Shown here piece by piece: positions 57,145 to 64,000 of a stretch of 64,000 nucleotides of DNA. How positions within the stretch are numbered: position 1 is the first letter of the stretch; every line of letters starts with the position of its first letter. The notes below the pieces were generated by a model that saw only the letters and a list, made by a program, of their open reading frames with translations, was not told the DNA's origin and did not search any database. The translations under genes were made by a program, and so were the position numbers. The DNA is taken from positions 33,913 through 97,912 of the forward strand of contig JAKUCV010005625.1 of NCBI GenBank assembly GCA_028386065.3, in the 5' to 3' direction. The stretch comes from Turnera subulata. Taxonomy: Eukaryota; Streptophyta; Magnoliopsida; Malpighiales; Passifloraceae.

Positions 57145-57510
57145 CCAGGGATCGACATCCCAAAAATAAGAACCCAGGGATAGACATCCCAAAAATAATC
57201 ACGGGAAAGACATGCTTATCACAAGTAACCCAGGTCATGGCCACCACAAAATAGTCTTAAACCATCGAGTCGTACCACTACTTACCACGTGACAGTTATA
57301 TTATCATCATTCAAAATCAAATCACAGGGATCAACATCCCTAACCAAAACACCGGGATAAACATCCCTATCAAAAACCAAGGATCGACGTCCTTATCACA
57401 ATTTATTATTTCATTCATTTTATTTAATGCCAAAAAGACTCAAGGATAAACGTCCAAAAACCAATCACGATACTGGGATAAACATCCCGACAACAATCAA
57501 GACAATGGGA
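57145..57510 (-). repeat. Mini-hairpin array in the 3' LTR of element C
   Basis: Plus-strand units GGGATCGACATCCC, GGGATAGACATCCC and GGGATAAACATCCC recur at 25-60 bp intervals. Each is a GGGAT/ATCCC stem with a 4-base loop; the variant AAGGATCGACGTCCTT keeps its pairing. It occupies about the same LTR offset as the arrays of element 2. Confidence 0.8.
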
Positions 57511-58839
57511 TAAACATCCCGAATCAAACCACAGCAAATGCAACATCCAACAATGCAATAATCATCAAACACAATAACCGAGTAATACAGGCACATATTG
57601 AAGGAAATCCATCCTCACCTTGGCCGATTACTCAACTCCGGAGACAATGACCGGTCCCAAGCCGGCTCCTCGGGAAACTGCCCGATAACAAAACCTATAC
57701 AACAAAACAATATACTCACATAAATGCACATAATCGGTATACTATGATGCCAAAACTGCGAAATAACCCATCCCGGTTCATATCCTTTATTATCATCTTT
57801 TACCGAAAATATTATACCGTCCGTATATCCGAATATAATTTCGGTACCATACTTTAATTAAAATTCTCTTTTAAATATTTTCATAAAATAATTATAATTT
57901 TTCCAAATTATATTCTCCACAATTTCTCAGAAAAATAATAACGTATTTATAATTTCTAGAAAGTATATATAGTATTTATCTTTTTCTATATATAATAATA
58001 TTTTACAACACAGAATATAATTACCTTTAATTTTCAAAGTACATATATATATATATTCCACAACAATAATTTTTCCAGGGAAAATAATATATATATAAAA
58101 TTTCTAGAAATTATTTTCATGGTATATATATATTTTCCAAATAATATTAGTTTTTCCAAAACAAAACTTAATTATTTATCAATGTATATATATTTATATT
58201 TTTCCCAAAATACCAGAATTAAACTGATCATAATTTCCTCAAAGTGAATATATATTTTTTTCTCAAAATTAAATACCGGAATATAAATAAATATATATAT
58301 ATATATATATTGTTTTTTAAAATTAAACGGATTGGGCCATGAATAGTGCAGCCCAAACCAGGGCAGCAGGCCCGAACACAGGCCCACGCCCAGCCTGGCC
58401 CAACAACCATTCGGCCCAACCCACACATAAGCCCACAATTGAAAACCCAGGTTCGCGACCCGCCCCGAAGGAAACGGGTCGTCGCAAACCCGTGCTCACC
58501 TTGACGGGTTGTGCAGCCGCGACAGCGACACGGATCGAGGCAGGAGAAGGCGAGCACTCCAACAGCAGCAGCGGACGAGGGCGACTCCATGGGCGGTGGA
58601 ACGGCGGCGCTGCGTCGTCGGCGTGAGGCGACAGGCGCGGAGAAGAAGAGGATCCGCGGGTCTGCCGACGGGTCAACGGCGCATCACGGCGTTTCCGGCG
58701 ATGGAAGAGCTCAGGGGCGACGGCAACAGGTCGGCGATGGCGTGGAGAAGATGTTGGTGGCGGCGGTAAAGCTCGGGTCGACGTCGGTCGCTTCCAGGTG
58801 ACGAGGGGAGGTACCGGGGTGACGCACTGTTCACTCCGT

Positions 58840-59095
58840 TATTTTCTTTTTTTCTGTGTTTTTTTCTTTTTTTTCTTTCTTTTCTTTTTTTCTATTTTTT
58901 CCTTTCTTCTTCTTTTTTTTTTCCATTTTTTCTATTTTCTTTTAATTTTTTTCCTAATTCCTGATTGGTTCTTTTTTCTTTTTTTTCTTTTTCTTCTTTT
59001 TTTTTCTCTCCTTTTTTTTTCTTTCTCTTTTTTTTCTTTTCCTCTTTTTTTCTTTTTCCTCTCCTTTCTTCCTCTCCTCTTCCTTTCTTGCTTCT
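58840..59095 (-). repeat. Long pyrimidine (minus strand: purine) tract in the LTR of element C
   Basis: About 250 bp of T with interspersed C and few purines. Phe/Ser-rich or Lys/Glu-rich open frames across it are composition artefacts. Confidence 0.9.
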
Positions 59096-59180
59096 GATTA
59101 TAAAGACGAAGAAAAACTGTTCAGCCTGTGATTCTTCAATAATGCAGCTTGTCTGCATTATGGAGCGAGTCCGGTTCGGA

Positions 59181-59215
59181 CCAGAAAATAACTGATACCT
59201 CCTTAGTTATTTTCC
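59181..59215. repeat. Hairpin near the U3 start of element C
   Basis: CCAGAAAATAACT pairs with AGTTATTTTCCGG (one G-T pair), loop about 9. The element 2 LTR has a different hairpin built on the same GGACCAGAAA sequence at the same place (10740-10784). Confidence 0.6.
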
Positions 59216-59575
59216 GGTGTGATTTTTCTGAAAATTCCGGGACCCAAAAAATACCGACTTTGGTCCAAAAAATCTATGGAAAAATCTCAAGCGCGGGAAA
59301 ACCCTCGGTTTCGAAAAACGACGCCCGATTTACCATGAATTAATTACCCAAGATTAATTCTTTCGGTGAATCACTGTATAACGGCTTTAACAGTCCTGGT
59401 AAAAATCCTAATTTTTACCCGGGTTGTTACAGTCTACCCAGCTTAAAAAGAATTTCGTCCCCGAGATTCCGTCTTATCCGTGGGTCCTACCACGATAAGC
59501 GTCTGGCACACTCTGCCAGGTGTCCAAACTCAACAGGAGATACAGCTTATACCCTTAAGCGACATCTCATCCTCT

Positions 59576-59583
59576 TATAAATA
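59576..59583 (+). promoter_or_regulatory. TATA box of antisense gene 1 in element C
   Basis: TATAAATA lies 42 bases before the ATG at 59618, matching the arrangement at 8338-8379, with conserved flanking sequence on both sides. Confidence 0.6.
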
Positions 59584-59617
59584 CCAAACCTCATGACTGG
59601 CAAACTCACACACAGCC

Positions 59618-59993
59618 ATGGACTCTCCACTGAGGACAAGAACTACCTCAGACTCCGAGGACAACAGCAATATCGGCGGCACTGCTTTCCCAACAAGCTC
59701 TGATGAAGAACCGCCAAAGAAGCGCTTCAAGACGAACATCGTCGGTCTGAAAGAACACATGGTCGTCTCCAGCAGACGGCGAAAGAAGCGTGCTGGCAAA
59801 GAATGAGGATAGGAAGGGCAAAGCAACGGCTGAAAGCAGCACTCCACTGCAGACACTGATGCAACTGAATGTATCATTGAAGAAGATCAGCTCGGCGGTG
59901 ATGCAGATAGAACTGGCGTGCGCGGAACTCTTTCCCCACGTTAAAAACATCCAGAAGCTTGTAAAAGACCTAGAGAAGCAAGTAGCTCCATAG
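59618..59993 (+). pseudogene. Antisense gene 1 of element C, frameshifted by a 23-bp deletion
   Basis: This is the second copy of the small nuclear-looking protein at 8379-8777. The first 62 codons (MDSPLRTRTTSDSEDNS... to AGKE) are collinear, with 55 identical residues, including KKRFK and RRRKKR. A 23-base deletion just after AGKE, relative to 8379-8777, puts a TGA in frame. Downstream the second half continues in another frame (EDRKGKATAESSTPLQT ... KNIQKLVKDLE) to the matching stop. The rest is intact, so the break is recent. TATA box and AATAAA (60031) are both present. Confidence 0.75.
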
Positions 59994-60030
59994 AGTACTT
60001 CTTCTCCTGTTGTAAAACCGTTATGAATTA

Positions 60031-60036
60031 AATAAA
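60031..60036 (+). promoter_or_regulatory. Polyadenylation signal AATAAA of antisense gene 1
   Basis: AATAAAATAAG 38 bases past the stop, conserved with 8813-8818. Confidence 0.45.
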
Positions 60037-60424
60037 ATAAGTTTTCTTTTAAAATAAAAACTCTTATGTTACGAAGTCTTATGTTAAACAGAAAATCAAA
60101 ACATCTCAAAGCAAAACAAAAATAAACAATAAGAGTATAAATCAAACATAAGAAATTAAAAACGAAACTCGTTTAACAAAACTAAAACATAAAGAAAACA
60201 AAACATGTTTTCATGATCGGTGCTCGTATCGGACGTAAACATCCTCGAACCCAAGAAACGTAACACGCACAATGAACGGTGACGTCGGTTTCCCTCGTGG
60301 AAAAGACATCCGTTAACTCGCAAGGTGATGATGACGTCACGAGCACGTCCTGTGTCCCTCGAAAGAAACGTTACCCACTTGTTCACAAATTCTGCATGAG
60401 CCAAAAACGTCTGTCAAGTCTCGT

Positions 60425-60729
60425 ATCCCTCCTTGGTGTTCGAACAGGTGTAACCTTGTCGCACATGCGCTCTACTCGAGGTATGGTCCCACCAGTCTAG
60501 CCTCAACGGTCACAGATGCATGTGATAAAAGATGCAAGAAAGAGTCATAAAAAGAAACGCTAAGGTAGCCAGGGCGTTAGAAAATGGCGAGATGGAAAAG
60601 GGCTGAAAACCACTGCATTTGTAGCCTGAAAAACGTATAAAGTAACGAAACAATAAATAAAGCAACGGTAAAATTTTCAAAAAGCAAAATCTTGAAAATC
60701 AAAAACAGTAATCACGCTCCCCATAAGAG
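60425..60729 (+). other. Spacer between the two antisense genes
   Basis: No gene seen. The sequence is A-rich and ends at a TATA-like box before antisense gene 2. It has no counterpart at 8191-9222, because that copy is truncated at 9222. Confidence 0.5.
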
Positions 60730-60737
60730 TATAAAAG
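60730..60737 (+). promoter_or_regulatory. Possible TATA box of antisense gene 2
   Basis: TATAAAAG lies 121 bases before the ATG at 60851. The longer open frame starting at 60692 would begin upstream of this box, which favours 60851 as the start. Confidence 0.4.
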
Positions 60738-60850
60738 ACGGAGCGGTGAGGTGTAAATCATCAAAAGCATTTGAGAGAGAGTTTGCAACACGTTTTGAAA
60801 AAAATAAACACAAAAACACGTTCAGAAAAACACAAAATCGCCAAGTCAGA

Positions 60851-61534
60851 ATGCCTGCTCAATCATCCGTCTTCTTCGTCGAAGGTGCCAACCTAGGCAA
60901 AAGAAACCGGCTAGCCTACAGCATGATCAACGAGCGTCCTGAAAAACTACCGAACGAGCTCGGCAGAATGCCCCGTCTGGTCTTCGTCGACGAACTCTAC
61001 TCGTCGAGGTTCTTCGTCACTCCCATGGAAGAGACGTTCTTCCTGAAGGACCAAGGCACCCTGAGGACTTCCTACTATGGCTCGGCCAACTCTGTCATGT
61101 TTTTCATTTCTGAAAGACTTCAGGAGTTCAACCTAGAGTCCACTTGCAATTTCCTGGAGCAAGGCACCTACTATCAGCTCTCGCTGACTGCCCAGAGCAT
61201 GCCCAGAGTATCTCGGCTACCCGCAACTTGGCCAAAGGCCCGACTACTGGTGTGGAACTGCAGAGGAGTCGCTAGGCGTTCCCAGGAGTTCTCGCGTACC
61301 CTGAGGGACCTAAAGAACCAGTACAAGCCAAACATGGTTCTTCTCACGGAGACCCAGTGGCAGCCTGAAGATGATCACGGTCTCATCCCACTCCGGTTCC
61401 CTCAAGCAAACCGGTTTGAGCTTCCTAGCCAGAACAACGCAGGTGGCATGTAGTTCTCGTGGAGCGACAGCATCACGGTCAACATCAACAATGACCCCAA
61501 CAACTTCAGGGTCAACGTCATTCCAAGGCGATGA
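60851..61534 (+). pseudogene. Antisense gene 2 of element C: N-terminal part of an endonuclease/exonuclease/phosphatase-like protein
   Basis: From ATG 60851 an open frame of 200 codons runs to TAG at 61451-61453 and continues in frame to TGA at 61532-61534. Residues 1-130 (MPAQSSVFFVEGANLGK, PRLVFVDELYSSRFFV) are not recognised. From about residue 132 it reads LLVWNCRGVARR, then NMVLLTETQ near 168, then NNAGGM*FSWSDSITV. The spacing of WNCRG, an ET box and GG.W..S resembles the start of the endonuclease domain of plant LINEs and related phosphatase-superfamily proteins. Catalytic parts further downstream are absent, so no nuclease activity is expected. The stop inside GGM*FSW looks like Trp or Gln decay. 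Capture of a host or LINE sequence is inferred. Confidence 0.55.
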
Positions 61535-61791
61535 ATGTATTTTTATTTTTTATAAAATATCAATGTAGTATTTATGTTTGTAATATTAATATTAGAAATA
61601 TTAATAATATTTATATTTCCGCTTATCTATGGCATCATTTACCTCTTATGTGAAAGTTCTGCGACAACTGGCGTCCCTTGACTGGATCCATAATGCACTA
61701 ACAAAAATGATATAAAAAAATAAACAAATGGAGCGAACTATGCAAACAAGGACAACCGACACACAAGGACTGCCCAACAAGACATAACGCC
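61535..61791. other. Remainder of the element C interior
   Basis: AT-rich run (61540-61620), then mixed sequence leading to the primer site. Nothing recognisable is coded. Confidence 0.5.
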
Positions 61792-61807
61792 CGCACCGCT
61801 ACCAAAG
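61792..61807 (-). other. Degenerate primer-binding site of element C
   Basis: On the minus strand the LTR end GGGGCGTTTCA is followed by CTT and TGGTAGCGGTGC. The initiator-tRNA-Met complement TGGTATCAGAGC matches at nine of twelve bases. The position fits; the match is imperfect. Confidence 0.5.
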
Positions 61808-62112
61808 TGAAACGCCCCGACCCGTATTACACAGTAAACACGTGCCGGAACTATGACGACCCAACCAAACCAAGCCCAGCATACAGTGTATACAACAGAA
61901 ACTCGGGCTCAACAGCCCAAAAGTAAAAACATCAATAACATCATAACCGGCCCAATGGCCCAACAATAGCAATATAATGCACAACGGAAGACTTAGTAAC
62001 TCACAAAGATACTGTATGCGACACTGATGCAAACTGTGGATCCAAGTCCTGTTCAAGGGATAAGGCCGCAGCCTGTCTGGAATGCACCAAACCTGTACCA
62101 CAAATAACTCAA

Positions 62113-62161
62113 CCTACGGGATGAAAGCCCGTAGGTGAGGGGTGAGTCCGAAGTGCTCACC
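62113..62161 (-). repeat. Double stem-loop in the 5' LTR of element C
   Basis: Plus-strand CCTACGGGATGAAAGCCCGTAGG (62113-62135; 8-bp perfect stem) and GGTGAGTCCGAAGTGCTCACC (62141-62161). In element 2 the first stem carries a G-T pair where this copy has A-T. Confidence 0.7.
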
Positions 62162-62394
62162 GACGAAGGATAGACAATCAATATGCAATACTATAATTAC
62201 TCAAGGTCGAAAACAAGCAAAAACCACCAAAATACACCAAATCGAAAGACTCCACCCAAAACCGGTCCAAGACCAAAAAGACTAAATCAAAAATCCATTT
62301 TCCAATTTTATCTTTCCGGGCCCTGTCACGGATAAGCTAGGGGTCAGACCTGGTTATCAACATATTTCGGGTGCCGGACCAAATCAAGAGAACC

Positions 62395-62790
62395 CAGGGA
62401 TCGACATCCCAAAAATAAGAACCCAGGGATAGACATCCCAAAAATAATCACGGGATAGACATCCCAAGCATAGACATGCTTATCACAAGTAACCCAGGTC
62501 ATGGCCACCACAAAATAGTCTTAAACCATCGAGTCGTACCACTACTTACCACGTGACAATTTTATTATCATTATTCAAAATCAAATCACAGGGATCAACA
62601 TCCCTAACCAAAACACCGGGATAAACATCCCTATCAAAAACCAAGGATCGACGTCCTTATCACAATTTATTATTTCATTCATTTTATTTAATGCCAAAAA
62701 GACTCAAGGATAAACGTCCAAAAACCAATCACGATACTGGGATAAACATCCCGACAACAATCAAGACAATGGGATAAACATCCCGAATCA
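62395..62790 (-). repeat. Mini-hairpin array in the 5' LTR of element C
   Basis: As at 57145-57510, with one extra unit, AAGCATAGACATGCTT (near 62457), whose both arms differ from the GGGAT/ATCCC consensus yet still pair. Confidence 0.8.
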
Positions 62791-63681
62791 AACCACAGCA
62801 AATGCAACATCCAACAATGCAATAATCATCAAACACAATAACCGAGTAATACAGGCACATATTGAAGGAAATCCATCCTCACCTTGGCCGATTACTCAAC
62901 TCCGGAGACAATGACCGGTCCCAAGCCGGCTCCTCAGGAAACTGCCCGATAGCAAAACCTATACAACAAAACAATATACTCACATAAATACACATAATCG
63001 GTATACTATGATGCCAAAACTGTGAAATAACCCATCCCGGTTCATGTCCTTTATTATCATCTTTTACCGAAAATATTATACCGTACGTATATCCGAATAT
63101 AATTTCGGTACCATACTTTAATTAAAATTCTCTTTTAAATATTTTCATAAAATAATTATAATTTTTCCAAAATTATAATCTCCGTAATTTCCCAGAAAAA
63201 TAATAACGTATTTATAATTTCCAGAAAGTATATATAGTATTTATCTTTTTCTATATATAATAATATTTTCCAACACAGAATATAATTACCTTTAATTTTC
63301 AAAGTACATATATATATATATTCCACAACCATAATTTTTCTAGGGAAAATAATATATATAAAAATTTCCAAAAATTATTTTCATGGTATATATATATTTT
63401 CCAAATAATATTAGTTTTTACAAAACAAAACTTAGTTATTTATCAATGTATATATATTTATATTTTTTCCAAAATACCAGAATTAAACTGACCATAATTT
63501 TCTCAAAGTGAATATATATTTTTTTCTCAAAATTAAATACCAGAATATAATATATATATATATATATATATATTGTTTTTTTTAAATTAAACGGACTGGG
63601 CCATAAATAGTGCAGCCAGACTAGGGCAGCAGGCCCGAACACAGGCCCACGCCCAACCTCGCCCAACACCCATTCGGCCCA

Positions 63682-64000
63682 TGAAACGCCCGTGTCCCAA
63701 TTTAACAATAAAATACCAAACTCAAGGAAATTACCAAAATGCCCTTGAAAACCCGGGACACGAAAATCAATATAAACAATATCCAAAATTCTCAATAAAA
63801 CGAGATGTCAAGAAGAACACAATAATCCGGCTTAGCAAGCCTCAAATCAAACCCGGCATCCTGCCGAACAACATCAAAAGTAAATCCCGGCAATCCGCCG
63901 ATAAAACAATCCAAAATCAAAAGTGACATCTCAATATAAATCCAATGCAGCGGAAGAACTAAAGGGAATAAAATATGAGAAACAAATGGTATGCATGCCG
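63682..64000 (-). mobile_element. 3' end of another gypsy-type LTR, inserted in the 5' LTR of element C and running off the window
   Basis: On the minus strand it ends ATTGGGACACGGGCGTTTCA at 63682, the terminus of the element B LTR family. Upstream blocks (TTTTCGTGTCCCGGG, AGGGCATTTTGGT, TTCCGCTGCATTGG) follow the element B LTR end and the truncated LTR at 5086. It joins GCCCA of element C without a gap, so it is a nested insertion whose left half lies outside the window. Confidence 0.8.

Larger units (their letters stand above)
56583..59431 (-). repeat. 3' LTR of element C
   Basis: 2849 bp. In sense order it has an early hairpin (59181-59215), a long purine tract, a GC-rich zone (58330-58800), an AT-rich zone (57780-58320), a mini-hairpin array (57145-57510), and an end like that of element 2. 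Compared with the 5' LTR it lacks about 29 bp near 56938 (one side of the GGTGAG stem) and 19 bp near 57209. Confidence 0.9.
56583..63681 (-). mobile_element. Non-autonomous gypsy-type element C with antisense genes
   Basis: On the minus strand: 5' LTR 63681-61808 (cut by another LTR), primer site at about 61803-61792, interior 61807-59432, purine tract, 3' LTR 59431-56583. The LTRs resemble those of element 2 (start TGTAACAACCCGGGTAAAAAT, end GGGTCGGGGC.TTTCA). The 2.4-kb interior has no gag or pol, but carries two genes on the plus strand, against the element. Enzymes would have to come from an autonomous relative such as element 2's family. Confidence 0.85.
61808..63681 (-). repeat. 5' LTR of element C, interrupted
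   Basis: Closely matches 56583-58405 and has the double stem-loop (62113-62161) and mini-hairpin array (62395-62790). It breaks at ATTCGGCCCA (63672-63681), where the end of another LTR begins; its remaining U3 half should lie beyond the window. Confidence 0.9.

Noticed and set aside
58798..59158. Phe-rich and Lys/Glu-rich frames
   Set aside because: They come from the long pyrimidine tract in the element C LTR.
60692..60850. N-terminal extension of antisense gene 2 from the ATG at 60692
   Set aside because: The TATA-like box at 60730 lies inside it, and the extension is Lys/Asn-rich without motif; 60851 is the better start.
1..64000. tRNA, rRNA or organellar gene insertions
   Set aside because: Scanned by eye for conserved blocks on both strands; none found, though a tRNA could be missed without a covariance search.

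Overview
The window is plant nuclear DNA, most likely from a eudicot. The evidence is one multi-exon CC-NB-ARC-LRR resistance-like gene of the RPS2/At4g27190-like type and an otherwise dense, nested population of LTR retrotransposons. These are Ty3/gypsy chromovirus-like elements, one Ty1/copia element, a large non-coding element with a tRNA-Asp-type primer site and a TRIM. No bacterial, organellar or viral gene cluster was seen. I cannot name the species.

Layout. 1-9859: a decayed Ty3/gypsy gag-pol (+), joined to a mosaic of LTR pieces on both strands; inside it sits a short internal domain (8191-9222) with a small intact gene running against its element. 9860-10507: AT-rich spacer. 10508-18932: a young gypsy element (element 2) whose 5' LTR is fused directly to the protease region. 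18938-23039: AT-rich DNA with one hypothetical protein (20535-21050, -) and two local tandem duplications. 23040-29674 (-): the NLR gene, modelled as six exons with all introns in phase 0, about 1745 residues, with a C-terminal extension of about 333 residues. 29675-32536: upstream DNA with a MITE-like element, a 125-bp fold-back and an (AT)n run. 32537-40751: an 8.2-kb LTR element with perfect 5-bp target-site duplications, tandem arrays and no gag-pol; a solo LTR with perfect target-site duplications is nested in it. 40752-43487: spacer with a Helitron-like 3' end and a pseudogene copy of the NLR 3' exons, split by a TRIM. 43488-56527: a copia element whose gag zinc knuckle is split by an 8.4-kb non-autonomous gypsy element (44659-53049). 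56583-63681 (-): a non-autonomous element, here called C, with 2.85-kb LTRs and two genes on the opposite strand; its 5' LTR is cut by another LTR that runs off the window.

Most notable observations. (1) A small nuclear-looking protein gene, with its own TATA box and polyadenylation signal, lies antisense in two elements that have different LTRs. By hand count the two copies show about 22 synonymous against 7 non-synonymous codon changes over 62 codons, which indicates selection on the protein. (2) All four LTR types carry, at a similar offset, an array of tiny stem-loops whose stems change in a compensatory way. (3) The NLR has unusual ATPase motifs (MHG for MHD), a coiled-coil tail, and a 99-bp duplication that copied its own 5' splice site in phase.
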